A stretch of 64,000 nucleotides of DNA from CAVTHW01 sp963734625 (lineage in GTDB: Bacteria; Acidobacteriota; Terriglobia; Bryobacterales; Bryobacteraceae): positions 124,001 to 188,000 of the forward strand of contig CAVTHW010000024.1 in the NCBI GenBank assembly GCA_963734625.1, given 5' to 3'. The notes below the pieces were generated by a model. It worked only from the letters and a program-made list of their open reading frames with translations, did no database searches and was not told the DNA's origin. Made by a program: the position numbers and the translations under genes. Shown piece by piece: positions 1-8,719 of the stretch (position 1 is its first letter; every line of letters starts with the position of its first letter).

Positions 1-209
1 CCCACCCCCAGAACGACAACGCCCACCGAGAAAAGGACTATCAGTGCGGCTAGCCCGAGCTTCCAGCGGTGTTCGCGCGACATAAGCACAAGGAGCGCGG
101 CGGGTGCGCTCAGCAAGCCGAGTTGGATGAGGCTACCGGCGTTGTGCCGGACTCCCCATCGCAAGAGAAGAATGAAGCCGGCCGCCGATCGCTGCGCTGG
201 CGGCGATTG
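1..209 (-). CDS. Partial hypothetical membrane protein
   Basis: An open frame on the minus strand begins after a TGA at 212-210 and runs off the left edge. It encodes two hydrophobic stretches (for example LGLLSAPAALLVLM and LIVLFSVGVVVLGVG) separated by a basic loop, as in a small integral membrane protein. Possible starts are a TTG at 164 or an ATG at 83; none has a clear ribosome site, so the true 5' end is uncertain. It lies immediately downstream of, and co-directional with, the membrane gene at 227-499. No family recognised. Confidence 0.35.
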
Positions 210-226
210 TCAGAGCACGTGTCTTC

Positions 227-499
227 TTATTCGCGGCGGTAGGCGACGTATCCCGTCCGGCGGTAGGTGATGCGGTTCTTGATAAGCCGAGTCGCCCACC
301 AGGCCAGCCCAAGAACGGACAGCAAGATGGCGTAAAACCACAGCACCCCGGGCCAGGGATGCTGTTTGAACGAGGGGGTCTCGAATGCACTCAGGAGCGC
401 AAAGCCCAAATACATGCACCCGAAGAACATCTCCGAAGTCCCGTCGATGTTCACGTAGCGTAGGGGGCGCTTCCGGTAGTCGTCGATTGGGTTTGCCAT
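227..499 (-). CDS. Hypothetical two-span membrane protein
   Basis: Encodes 90 residues. A short polar N-terminus (MANPIDDYRKRPLRYV) precedes a hydrophobic segment around residues 24-39 and a second around 51-72, and the C-terminus is basic (RLIKNRITYRRTGYVAYRRE), so the ends probably face the cytoplasm by the positive-inside rule. I do not recognise the family. The ATG at 499 sits directly against a 15-bp perfect inverted repeat (500-534), suggesting tight transcriptional control at the start. A second membrane-type frame follows downstream, so the two may form an operon. Confidence 0.55.
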   Translation of the reverse strand: MANPIDDYRKRPLRYVNIDGTSEMFFGCMYLGFALLSAFETPSFKQHPWPGVLWFYAILLSVLGLAWWATRLIKNRITYRRTGYVAYRRE

Positions 500-534
500 A
501 CGCCTACTAGTTTGCCATACAAACTAGTAGGCGT
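491..534. promoter_or_regulatory. 15-bp perfect inverted repeat with an 11-bp direct repeat at a start codon
   Basis: Arms ACGCCTACTAGTTTG (500-514) and CAAACTAGTAGGCGT (520-534) flank a 5-base loop. GTTTGCCATAC also occurs as a direct repeat at 491-501 and 510-520; the first copy contains the start codon of the gene at 227-499. On the minus strand the second copy reads ATG GCA AAC TAG TAG, a three-codon frame identical to the first three codons of the gene and then stopped. A TTGACG box (537-532, minus) overlaps one arm. This looks like an operator; the regulator is unknown. Confidence 0.6.
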
Positions 535-600
535 CAAGAGCGAAAACGATTCCTTGACGGACTGCATGATCCTGTGTCGGCGGGGCTATGATGGGATCGA

Positions 601-921
601 ATGAGCGTGGATGACTCTCTTCTTGGCGAAATCGTGCGCCGGGTCCTTGAGGTCTCGCGGCCGGAGAGGATCATTCTCTTTGGTTCCGCGGCAACAGGCG
701 ACATGAACAAGGACAGTGACATCGACCTGCTGATCGTCGATCCCTACCCGGGGAATCGGCACGAACAGAGTGTCCAGATTCGCAGCGCCATAGGCGACGT
801 GAAGTACCCAGTCGACGTGATTGTCATTGCCAAGGAACGGTTCGAAGCCACCAAGGACGTGATCGGCGGAATCGCCTTTCCAGCGCACAAGTACGGCAAG
901 GTGCTCTATGAGGCCGCTTGA
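601..921 (+). CDS. MNT-domain nucleotidyltransferase (HEPN/MNT antitoxin)
   Basis: Encodes 106 residues of the minimal nucleotidyltransferase family. The hallmark GSX10DXD signature is intact (GSAATGDMNKDSDID), followed by the third acidic strand near VDVIVIA. Family members paired with HEPN proteins act as antitoxins, in characterised cases by transferring AMP to the partner toxin. The HEPN gene follows with a 14-base overlap, so the two are almost certainly translated together. The ATG at 601 lacks an obvious Shine-Dalgarno sequence, so a leaderless or weakly initiated message is possible. Confidence 0.85.
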   Translation: MSVDDSLLGEIVRRVLEVSRPERIILFGSAATGDMNKDSDIDLLIVDPYPGNRHEQSVQIRSAIGDVKYPVDVIVIAKERFEATKDVIGGIAFPAHKYGKVLYEAA

Positions 922-1327
922 GGACGAGGTGCGGCGCCTGGTGCTGGATTGGCTCCGAAAAGCGGACCTCGACTTCGACGTAGTTGTTCGTTTGGCAGAG
1001 GAAGGGGACCGTTTCAGAGACGTCATCGTCTTTCACGCGCAGCAGGCAGTTGAGAAGTACTTAAAGGCCTTATTGGTCCGCCACCAGGTTGAGTTCCCGA
1101 AGACTCATGACATTGAACGCCTGCTTGTGATCGTCCAATCGGTCGAGCCAGAACTCGCAGGCGCGTTGACAGAGGCGAAATGGTTGGGCCCCTTCAGCGT
1201 AGATGTCCGCTACCCTGGCGACATTCCGGACACGTTTCCGGGTGACGAAGGGCGCGCCCAGCACTTGGCACGGCGGGTGATGGATGCCGTGAAGGCGTCC
1301 CTTCGAACCTACCTCTCTCCCCAGTGA
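908..1327 (+). CDS. HEPN-domain protein (putative toxin of HEPN/MNT pair)
   Basis: Encodes 139 mostly helical residues with the classic HEPN core HAQQAVEKYLKALLVRH around residues 44-60. HEPN proteins of this arrangement are usually ribonuclease-type toxins neutralised by the neighbouring MNT protein. The strict RX4HXY motif of the HepT (DUF86) branch is not evident, so this belongs to the other HEPN branch and RNase activity is less certain. It overlaps the MNT gene by 14 bases (start at 908, MNT stop at 919-921). Confidence 0.8.
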   Translation: MRPLEDEVRRLVLDWLRKADLDFDVVVRLAEEGDRFRDVIVFHAQQAVEKYLKALLVRHQVEFPKTHDIERLLVIVQSVEPELAGALTEAKWLGPFSVDVRYPGDIPDTFPGDEGRAQHLARRVMDAVKASLRTYLSPQ

Positions 1328-1382
1328 CGCCCCGCGCTGGGCGGCTTTGCGCCTTGGGTACCGTGAGAGACGGTCGGAGGCC

Positions 1383-1700
1383 CTACTTCGCGGCCTTGAC
1401 CGAGGCGATGGTCAGGTTCTCACCGGCCAGCTTGCCGGTCACCGCAACCTTCTGGCCCAGAAAGCTCATGACCTTCGCGGGGTCGGTGATTTTGAGAATC
1501 TTCTTGTCCATGGTCACGAAGATCGGCGCCTGCCCGCCCTTCACGCAGGTGGTGACGCAATCGATCGAGGCTTTGGAGCCATCCATGTGCGAAACACCGC
1601 AATGGGTGTCGGAGATGTACCCAGTCCACTCCTGCTGCGCCACGGCTACGGCGCCCAGCAGAGCGATAGCCACTACACAGGCTAGCATCAGCTTTTGCAT
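1383..1700 (-). CDS. Small secreted protein with conserved cysteines
   Basis: Encodes about 105 residues. The start at 1700 is favoured by a strong GGAGGAGGAA ribosome site 5-6 bases upstream and by the signal peptide that follows (MQKLMLACVVAIALLGAVAVAQ); the frame is open further upstream but looks non-coding. The mature part has three cysteines (DTHCG, IDCVTTC) and a small beta-rich C-terminus (KVMSFLGQKVAVTGKLAGENL). Short secreted proteins with a W-G-I-S-D-x-x-C pattern are common in Acidobacteria, some annotated as DUF5818. Function unknown. Confidence 0.7.
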   Translation of the reverse strand: MQKLMLACVVAIALLGAVAVAQQEWTGYISDTHCGVSHMDGSKASIDCVTTCVKGGQAPIFVTMDKKILKITDPAKVMSFLGQKVAVTGKLAGENLTIASVKAAK

Positions 1701-1833
1701 TGACTTCCTCCTCCAAGGTTTAGTATTCATTCCCAGGTACAACTCTATTTTAGCTCGGGGCGCCGCTATCGGTAACCGGGCGTGGTGCAATGGGGTCTTG
1801 ATTCCTTTAGTGAATTGGACTGGTGACAATGTA

Positions 1834-3125
1834 ATGCGACACGCACTCCTCGCGATCAGCCCTGGCCGCTTCGAGCGGAGCCTGGGCGCAGCAGCCGGCG
1901 GCGCTTACCGTCGATCTTCAGAATGCGCTGGAACGGGCCAAGACGTACAGCCCGCAGTTTCTTTCGGCGGATATCGCGACGTCCATGGCCCGGGAAGACC
2001 GGGTCCAGGCGCGGGCGGCGTTCTTTCCCACGCTGAACGGCCTCAGCCAGTTCATCTACACCCAGCCGAACGGCACGCCGTCGGGCGTGTTCATCGCCAA
2101 CGACGGCCCTCACGTCTACAGCGACCAGGCGCTGGTCCAGGGCGAGCCCTTCTCCTACACGAAATGGACCGAATACCGGCGCGCCCAGGCGGCGGAGGCC
2201 GCCGTGAAAGCCAAAAAGGAGGTCGCCGCGCGCGGGCTCGCCGCCACGGTCATACAAAGCTACTACGGGCTGGCTACAGCTCAGCGCCACGTCGCCAACT
2301 CCCGTCTTAGCGTGGACGAGGCTCAGCGCTTCTCTGTCGATCACCCAGAAGCAGGAGGCCGGCGGCGAGGTCGCCCGCGCCGACGTGATCAAGGCGCAAC
2401 TGCAATTCCAGCAGCGCCAGCGGGAGCTGAACGAGGCCGGCGCGGGCGCGGAGAAAGCCCGCATTGCGCTCGCGGTCCTGCTCTTCGCCGATGTCGACCA
2501 GGCTTTCAGTATCGTGGACGATCTCAGTCCGAACCTGCCCTTGCCGGCGCTTGAGGAGATTCGCGGGCAGGCTCTCCCGGCCAACCCCGAGGTCCGCGCG
2601 GCCGAAGCCGGTGTCCGGGAGGCGGACTACGGCCTGAAGGCGGCGCGCTCCGCGTATCTGCCCACGTTCACCGTCGACTACTTCTATGGCATCAACGCCA
2701 ATGTGTTCGCGAGGACCGGGCCGGAGGGTAGGCAAAACCTGGGCTCGGCCGTGCAGGGCACTTTGAATATTCCGGTCTGGAACTGGGGCTCGACGCAGAG
2801 CAAGGTCCGGCAGGCGCAGTTGCAGAAGCGGCAGTCGGAAATCGACTTGAACGCCGCCCGGCGGCAGCTTCAAGCGAATATTGGCGAGTTCTATCTCGAG
2901 GCCCAGACGGCGCGGGCGCAGCTTGAATCCCTCAGCGGCTCGCTGGTGCTGGCCGCGGAGAGCCTGCGGCTCGCCTTGTTGCGCTACGAGGCAGGAGAGG
3001 CCACGGCGCTGGAGGTGGTAGACGCCCAGACTACCAACGCCGAGGCGCGCAACTCCCGCGACGATGGGCTGGCACGCTACCGGCTGGCATTGGCGAATCT
3101 GCAGACGCTGACAGGAAGGTTTTGA
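1834..3125 (+). CDS. TolC-family outer membrane efflux protein (two frameshifts)
   Basis: Outer-membrane channel of a tripartite efflux system. The protein is spread over three frames: ATG at 1834 starts a signal peptide, one extra base in the CCC run at 1860-1862 shifts frame into ...AASSGAWAQQPAALTV, and one extra base near 2333 (CGCTTCTCTGTCG) shifts into ITQKQEAGGEVARADVIKAQ. Removing both bases gives 429 residues, normal for the family, with the two repeated coiled-coil halves (AQLQFQQRQREL; TARAQLESLSGSL) and the C-terminal RYRLALANLQTLTG. The adaptor gene follows after 3 bases. The breaks may be sequencing errors; if real this is a pseudogene. Confidence 0.8.
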
Positions 3126-3128
3126 AAA

Positions 3129-4370
3129 ATGCGAAAAGCTGCTTTCATTTCATCCTTTGTGGGCTTGATCCTCGCCTTGAGCGGCTGCTCGAAGCAGGTG
3201 GAGAAGGAGGCCGAGGTCGTGGTTCCGGTGCAAGTCGTCCAGGCCGCCCGCGAGCCGATTCAGCGAGTCATCATCGCGGACGGCATTCTGCGCGCTCTGG
3301 AACAGTCCGCGGTCGCGCCGAAGATCAGCGCTCCGGTAGTCGAGTTCCGCGTCAACCGCGGCGACCACGTGCAGAAGGGGCAAGTGCTGGCCACCCTCGA
3401 AAACAAGGACCTCACTGCGGCCGTGGCCGACGCCAAGGGCGCCTTCGACCAGGCGGACGCCGCCCATCGCAACGTGACCTCGGCTGCGGTGCCCGATGAA
3501 CTGGCCAAGTCGCAGGCGGAGGCGCAGTCGGCCAAGCAAGCCATGGACGCCGCGCAAAGGGTGCTGGAGAGCCGGCAGAAACTCTTCGCCGACGGCGCGC
3601 TGGCCCGGCGGCAGGTGGATGAGGCTAGCGTCGCCTACATCCAGGCCAAGGGCCAGTACGACACGGCGCAGAAGCACATGGAATCGGTCCAGGGCGTCAG
3701 CCAGGTGGAAGACATCCGGGTTTCCGGCGGGCAATTGGCTTCGGCCAAGGCCAAGCACGAGGCGGCCCAGGCGCAACTCTCCTACTCGGAGATCCGCAGC
3801 CCAATTTCGGGCATCGTCGCGGACCGCCCCGGGTTCCCCGGCGAGATGGCCACCGCGGGCTCGCCGCTGCTCACGGTAATGGACATCTCGAACGTCATCG
3901 CGCGGGTGAACATTCCGCAGGCGGAGGCGGCTCACGTAAAGGTGGGCCAGCCGGCCAAGATCGTCTCGGCCGACAGCGCGGCTGAGGCGGATGGCAAAGT
4001 CACGGTGGTTAGCCCGGCGCTGGACCCGCAGAGCACCACGGTCGAGATCTGGGTACAGGCCGCGAACCCGGGCGAGAAGTTGAGGCCGGGGGGCGCGGTG
4101 CGCGTATCCATCATGACGGACACGGTGAAGGACGCCGTCGTGGTTCCCCGGGAATCGCTGCTGCCTTCGGCCGAGGGCGGCACGGCCGTGATGCTGGTCG
4201 GCGCGGACTCGGTGGCGCATGAGAAGAAAGTCGAGGTCGGCATCCGGAATGCCGGCAAGGTCCAGATTCTGGAGGGAGTCGCACCCGGCGACAAGGTGGT
4301 GACGGTCGGCGGCGTCGGGATGCAAGACGGCGCAAAGGTCAGCATTGAGGGGGCGGGCAAAAGTGACTAA
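3129..4370 (+). CDS. Efflux RND transporter periplasmic adaptor lipoprotein (HlyD/MFP family)
   Basis: Encodes 413 residues linking the inner-membrane pump to the TolC channel. A lipoprotein signal ends at the lipobox LALSGC (Cys about residue 20). A split biotinyl-lipoyl domain follows (SAPVVEFRVNRGDHVQKGQVLA and the second half YSEIRSPISGIVADR), separated by a coiled-coil hairpin around residues 95-210, then a beta-barrel (PAKIVSADSAAEADGKV) and the membrane-proximal domain. The gene is intact, unlike its neighbours. A GGAAGG ribosome site precedes ATG 3129, and the stop overlaps the RND gene start by 8 bases. Confidence 0.92.
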   Translation: MRKAAFISSFVGLILALSGCSKQVEKEAEVVVPVQVVQAAREPIQRVIIADGILRALEQSAVAPKISAPVVEFRVNRGDHVQKGQVLATLENKDLTAAVADAKGAFDQADAAHRNVTSAAVPDELAKSQAEAQSAKQAMDAAQRVLESRQKLFADGALARRQVDEASVAYIQAKGQYDTAQKHMESVQGVSQVEDIRVSGGQLASAKAKHEAAQAQLSYSEIRSPISGIVADRPGFPGEMATAGSPLLTVMDISNVIARVNIPQAEAAHVKVGQPAKIVSADSAAEADGKVTVVSPALDPQSTTVEIWVQAANPGEKLRPGGAVRVSIMTDTVKDAVVVPRESLLPSAEGGTAVMLVGADSVAHEKKVEVGIRNAGKVQILEGVAPGDKVVTVGGVGMQDGAKVSIEGAGKSD

Positions 4371-7300
4371 CGATCCCACCGACCTTGCCACCGGCTCCAG
4401 CTATGAGCACTGGACGGCGCGCCACGGCAAGCCGATCATTTTCGTCATCTTGACGTTGGTGGCGGTCGGCGTCTACCTTGCTTTTTCGATTCCGATTGCC
4501 GTATTCCCGGAGACCAACTTTCCCCGCATCGTGATCGGCGCGGACAACGGGGTCGCGCCCATCGACCAGATGATGGTTACGGTGACGCGGCCCATCGAAG
4601 AGGCCGTGAACGGGATCCCGGGGATCGAGCTGGTAAAATCCGTCACCAGCCGCGGCACGGCGGAAATCAACCTGTACTTCTCCTGGAAAGTGGACATGTT
4701 CCGGACCCTGGAGTGGGTGAACGCCTCGCTGGCGCGGGTGCGATCCAACCTCCCGGCGGGGACGTCTCTGATGACGGAGCGGCTCACCTTCGCCGCGTTC
4801 CCGATTATGGGCTACAGCCTGACCTCGGACCGGGTGTCGCAGACCCGGCTCTGGGAGATTGCCACCTACGAGATGAAGCCCAGGCTGAACCGGCTCAACG
4901 GAGTCGCCACGGTGGTGGTGCAGGGCGGGGAGGAGCCGGAGTTCGAGATCCGGCCCAACCCGGCGAAGATGCTGGAGGCGTCGGTCACCGTGCCCTCGCT
5001 GCTGGAGGCGGTGGGCCGCAGCAACATGGTCGATTCGCCCGGCATGATCGAGGCCAACCATCAGTTAGTCCTGAGCCTGGTTACCGGGCAGGCGCGCACG
5101 CCGGAGGAAATCGGCAGCATCGCCGTGAAGATAACGCCCGCCGGGTTGCCGGTGCGGATCGGGGACGTAGCCACCGTGCAACCGTCTGTGCGCCCGGTGT
5201 ACACGGTGGTGACGGCGAACGGCAAACCGGCGGTGCTGCTCAATGTCAACCGGCAGCCTGACGGCAACACCGTGCTGGTGGCGGAAGCGGTGCATGCCGA
5301 GATCGCCTCAATCCGGCAGTCGCTGCCGCCCGGGGTGGAGTTGCAGCCCTTCTACGACCAGTCCGAAATCATCAACGATTCGATCCACAGCGTTCGCGAC
5401 GCGATTCTGATCGGCTTGATTCTGGCTTCCATCATCATGGTGGTGTTTTTGCGTGACTGGGGAACCTCTCTGGTGGCGGGCCTGGTCATCCCCGCCACGG
5501 TGGCGGTCACGTTCATCACTCTGCGCTTGTTCGGCGAGAGCTTTAACCTGATGACGCTGGGCGGTCTGGCGGCCGCGGTCGGCCTGGTGATCGACGACGC
5601 CATCGTGGTGGTCGAGAACATCGTGATGCACCGCGACCGGGGCCAAAGCCGGTCCGAAGCCATCCGCAGCGCGATCCGCGAGATCAGCAAGCCGCTGGTG
5701 GGGTCCACGCTCACGCCGATCGTGGTCTTCCTGCCGCTCATCTCCATCACCGGAGTGACGGGCGTGTTCTTCCGCGCTCTGGCGATCACGGTGGGCATGG
5801 CGGTGCTCACCTCGCTCGCCTTCGCGCTGACCTGGACACCCACGCTGAGCCACTACTTCATTCGCGAGCGGCGGGGTGGCGCGGCAGCCGAAGCGCATTC
5901 GGAGAGAGCCGGATTCATGGGCTGGCTGTTGGGGGTCTATGAATGGGTGCTGCGGCGCGCGCTGGCTCACCCGGCGGCGCTGACGGCCGTTCTCCTGGCG
6001 TTGGTGGCGGGTTCTTACTTCTGCTACCAGTCGGTTGGCACGGACCTACTGCCCCCCATGGACGAAGGCGGATTCATCCTGGACTACCTCACGCCGCCCG
6101 GTTCTTCGCTGGCCGAGACCAACCGGGTGATGGCCGAGGTCGACCGGGTCCTGCATTCGATCCCGGAGGTTCAGAACACCTCGCGGCGAACGGGGCTCGA
6201 GCTCGGCCTGGCGCAGGTGACCGAGGCCAACAACGGCGATTTCACAGTGAGGCTGAAGCGCGACCGAAGCCGCAGTTCGGAGGAGGTCATCTCGGAAGTG
6301 CGCGAGAAGATCACCGAGCGCTTCCCGAACGTGGAATTCGAGTTCGTGCTGCTGTTGCAGGACATGATCGGCGACCTGACCAGCGCGCCGGAGCCCGTCG
6401 AGATCAAGCTGTTCTCGCAGGATCCGGAGGTGCTGAGCGAGTGGGCGCCCAAGCTGGGCGAGAAGCTGGATAAGATCCCTGGGGTGGTCGATGTACTGGA
6501 CGGAATCGAGAACACCATCAGCGGCCCGGCCATCAGCTTTCAGGTCGATCCGGCGGTCGCGGCCCGCTCGGGCTTCACACCGGAGGAGGTCGAGATCAAC
6601 ACCGCCGCGCTAATCGAGGGTGAGGTGGCGCCGACGCCGTTGGTGGCGAATGACCGGGCCTACACGATCCGCGTGCGGTATCCCGCGCACGCCCGAGCCT
6701 CGCTGGATGCGATTCGCAACACGATGCTGGTCAGTTCCTCCGGGCGGACGGCGACGCTCGGCGCGCTGGCGCCGCCTGACCGAGTTGCCGGGACAGACCG
6801 AGATCCGCCGCGAGAATCTGCAGCGGGACGTGGCGGTCACCGCGCGGTTGGAGGGATTGAATCTGGGGGCCGGCATCGCCGCCGTACAGAAGGCAGTGGC
6901 GGACCTCAAGATGCCGCCGGCGATTCGCGTCGAGTACGGCGGCGCTTATCAGGAGCAACAGCGGTCGTTCAAGGATTTGGTCACCGTTCTAATCCTGGCG
7001 ATCGTGCTGGTCTTCATGGTGCTCCTGTTCGAGTTCGGGAGCTTCGCCGCCCCGGTGGCGATTCTGTCGTCGGCGTTGCTGTCGACCTCGGGCGTGTTCC
7101 TGGCGCTGCTGGTCACGGGCGCGACCTTCAACATCGCCTCGTTCATGGGGCTGATCATGGTGATCGGCATCGTGGCGAAGAACGGCATTCTGCTCCTCGA
7201 TGCCAACGACCGCTTCCGGGCGGAGGGAGTGCCCGCCTTCGAGGCGATGGTCCAGGCGGGCGAACGCCGGCTGCGGCCCATTCTGATGACCGCGCTGGCC

Positions 7301-7477
7301 ACGGCGGCGGGGATGGTTCCCCTGGCGCTGGCCCTGGGGGCCGGCTCCCAAATGCTTCAGCCCCTGGCCATCGCGGTGATCGGCGGCGTGCTGGCCTCCA
7401 TGGTGCTGTCCCTGGTGGTCACACCGGCCGTACACTACTTCCTGACGAGGCAAGGACAAGAGCGGGTCAGGACCTAG
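4363..7477 (+). CDS. RND (AcrB/HAE1-type) efflux pump (one frameshift)
   Basis: Inner-membrane proton-driven pump of about 1037 residues after correction. I prefer GTG 4363, which overlaps the adaptor stop and follows a GAGGGGGCGGG site; a TTG at 4345 is alternative. The first transmembrane helix (FVILTLVAVGVYLAFSIPIAV) is followed by the porter domain, and TM4 carries GLVIDDAIVVVEN, the conserved acidic pair of the proton relay. One extra base near 6770 breaks the frame between GRTATLGALA and RLTELPGQTEIRRENLQRDV; the second half resumes and includes GIVAKNGILLLD. Substrate cannot be read from sequence. Confidence 0.88.
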
Positions 7478-7875
7478 TCTGAAGTTCGCCGGGTTGTCGA
7501 GCCGCCGCGCAGCGTATTCCTGATGCGCGGCCAACCGCAGTAGAAGCCGGCGGCGCGGTAAAGCAGGAGACTGATCCAGCGCAGCCCGCCCCACATCTCG
7601 AGCCAGCCTTCCTCTCGAGCATTGTTACTAGGCGCACCCGCGGCTTCCCGCACCAATGCGCGCGCCGTGGCGCGGGGATCGGCCTTGTAGCGGACCTCCG
7701 CGACGGCCCGGGCTAGATGTTGCACCCGGCTGGCCCGATCGCAGGAACTGGCGGCCAATGCACGCGCCAGCTTTCCAGTAAGCTCCGACGATTCAATGTG
7801 ATCGGTGTCGTCCGCCGGCTGCGCCGCGGACGTTGTTGCCTGGATTTGCGTCAGATTTTGATCTTCAGTTCTCAT
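7474..7875 (-). CDS. FlgM-like anti-sigma-28 factor, probably with aberrant C-terminus
   Basis: Start at 7875 gives MRTEDQNLTQIQ. Residues about 35-80 (DRASRVQHLARAVAEVRYKA then DPRATARALVREA) match the FlgM pattern in which a helix pair binds the flagellar sigma factor. The frame continues 45 residues past the usual FlgM end into tryptophan- and arginine-rich sequence. One frame over, a double stop TAG TAA sits at 7630-7625, exactly where FlgM proteins end; a single missing base would give a normal 82-residue protein. As read, the 3' end overlaps the RND gene by 4 bases tail to tail. No other flagellar genes are in the window. Confidence 0.6.
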   Translation of the reverse strand: MRTEDQNLTQIQATTSAAQPADDTDHIESSELTGKLARALAASSCDRASRVQHLARAVAEVRYKADPRATARALVREAAGAPSNNAREEGWLEMWGGLRWISLLLYRAAGFYCGWPRIRNTLRGGSTTRRTSD

Positions 7876-7985
7876 GCCGTGCTCGCAGACCCAAACTCGG
7901 GGCCACCAGCCCTCCTGCTTCCTCCTCATCGGCGGCAGGAGGTGGATAGTTTAGGGTAGTTGCGCGCCCCCTTGCGGATGTGGAG

Positions 7986-8178
7986 TATAATTATGGACGG
8001 CGTTTGACTCTTGTTCTTGGCTTCTCAAAAGTACGTCGAAGGGGCTCCCAGGGCTCGCCTTCAACCTTTGTTTTGAACCAAAGGGGTTGAGTGTGCAGCC
8101 GGGCAAGCTCCTTTTTTTGCTTTTGGGGAGCCGAGGCAGAGAGTCAGCCCGTAAGAAAGTGAAAAGCAGGGAAGTAAT
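7986..8178 (+). promoter_or_regulatory. Cold-shock gene promoter and long 5' leader
   Basis: A consensus TATAAT (7986-7991) is followed by about 180 bases of untranslated leader before the cold-shock gene. The leader can form two hairpins: CAACCTTTG/CAAAGGGGTTG (8062-8070 with 8079-8089, two-base bulge) and GCTCC/GGAGC around a T-rich loop near 8110-8135. Long structured leaders are typical of cspA-type mRNAs, where they control stability and translation with temperature. No clear -35 box at ideal spacing. Folding was judged by eye. Confidence 0.5.
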
Positions 8179-8385
8179 ATGAAGGAAACTGGCACAGTTA
8201 AGTGGTTTAACGCTGCGAAGGGCTACGGCTTCATCCAGCGTGAGAATGGTGAAGATGTTTTTGTGCATTACTCCGCCATTGCAACGGAGGGCTATCGGTC
8301 TCTCGAGGAAGGCTCGAAGGTCGAATTCGAGGTGACCCGCGGTCCGAAGGGGCTGGCGGCGGCCAACGTAGCGCAGGTGTCGTAG
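8179..8385 (+). CDS. cspA: Cold-shock protein (CspA family)
   Basis: A 68-residue single cold-shock domain that binds single-stranded RNA/DNA and melts mRNA secondary structure. RNP1 is KGYGFI (about residues 14-19) and RNP2 is DVFVHY (about 29-34); length is the family norm. The N-terminus is MKETGTVKWFNAAKG. The start is preceded by GGGAAGTAAT. The long leader upstream and the IF-1 gene 81 bases downstream suggest a shared cold-responsive or growth-related unit. Confidence 0.95.
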   Translation: MKETGTVKWFNAAKGYGFIQRENGEDVFVHYSAIATEGYRSLEEGSKVEFEVTRGPKGLAAANVAQVS

Positions 8386-8402
8386 GCCGACAAGTTCAGG
8401 TT

Positions 8403-8436
8403 GCCGGCGGGAGGGTGTTTCGGCGCTCCCGCCGGC
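8403..8436 (+). terminator. GC-rich hairpin between cspA and infA
   Basis: An 11-bp perfect stem, GCCGGCGGGAG (8403-8413) with CTCCCGCCGGC (8426-8436), 12-base loop. It lies 18 bases after the cspA stop. No T-tract follows, so it is either a weak or factor-assisted terminator or an mRNA-stabilising structure protecting the cspA transcript. Confidence 0.5.
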
Positions 8437-8466
8437 CGCCTCAGACAATAGGGTTCAAGGAGGGGG

Positions 8467-8685
8467 ATGAGCAAGGAAGATTGTATTGAAGTCACTGGAA
8501 CCGTCGTTGAGAAGTTCCCGGCGGGCCAGTTTAGCGTTCAACTTGATCAGGATCGCACCATCCTGGCGCATCTTGCCGGGAAGTTGCGGCGAAATCGGAT
8601 CCGGGTGCTGGCGGGGGACCGGGTCACGCTGGAGATGTCGCCCTACGATCTGACCAAGGGTCGAATCACCTTCCGGCATAAGTAA
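8467..8685 (+). CDS. infA: Translation initiation factor IF-1
   Basis: A 72-residue S1/OB-fold protein that binds the 30S A site during initiation. The sequence matches IF-1 throughout: MSKEDCIEVTGTVVEKFP at the start, the central LAHLAGKLRRNRIRVLAGDR and the invariant ending SPYDLTKGRITFRHK. Length is exactly the family norm. An AAGGAGGGG site precedes ATG 8467. The residues Gln-Phe-Ser-Val replace the more usual Met/Phe-Arg-Val, a minor variation. Confidence 0.96.
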   Translation: MSKEDCIEVTGTVVEKFPAGQFSVQLDQDRTILAHLAGKLRRNRIRVLAGDRVTLEMSPYDLTKGRITFRHK

Positions 8686-8719
8686 CGATCCCACCCAGAT
8701 AGACCCCCGGTCTCCGCTC

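Noticed and set aside
1324..2310. Long plus-strand open frame of 328 codons across the small secreted protein and the tolC start
   Set aside because: It is the antisense of the secreted protein plus the wrong frame of tolC; no domain, no ribosome site.
3150..5061. Long minus-strand open frames opposite the adaptor and RND genes
   Set aside because: High-GC shadow frames with His/Arg/Gly-rich composition; the plus-strand genes are clear homologues.
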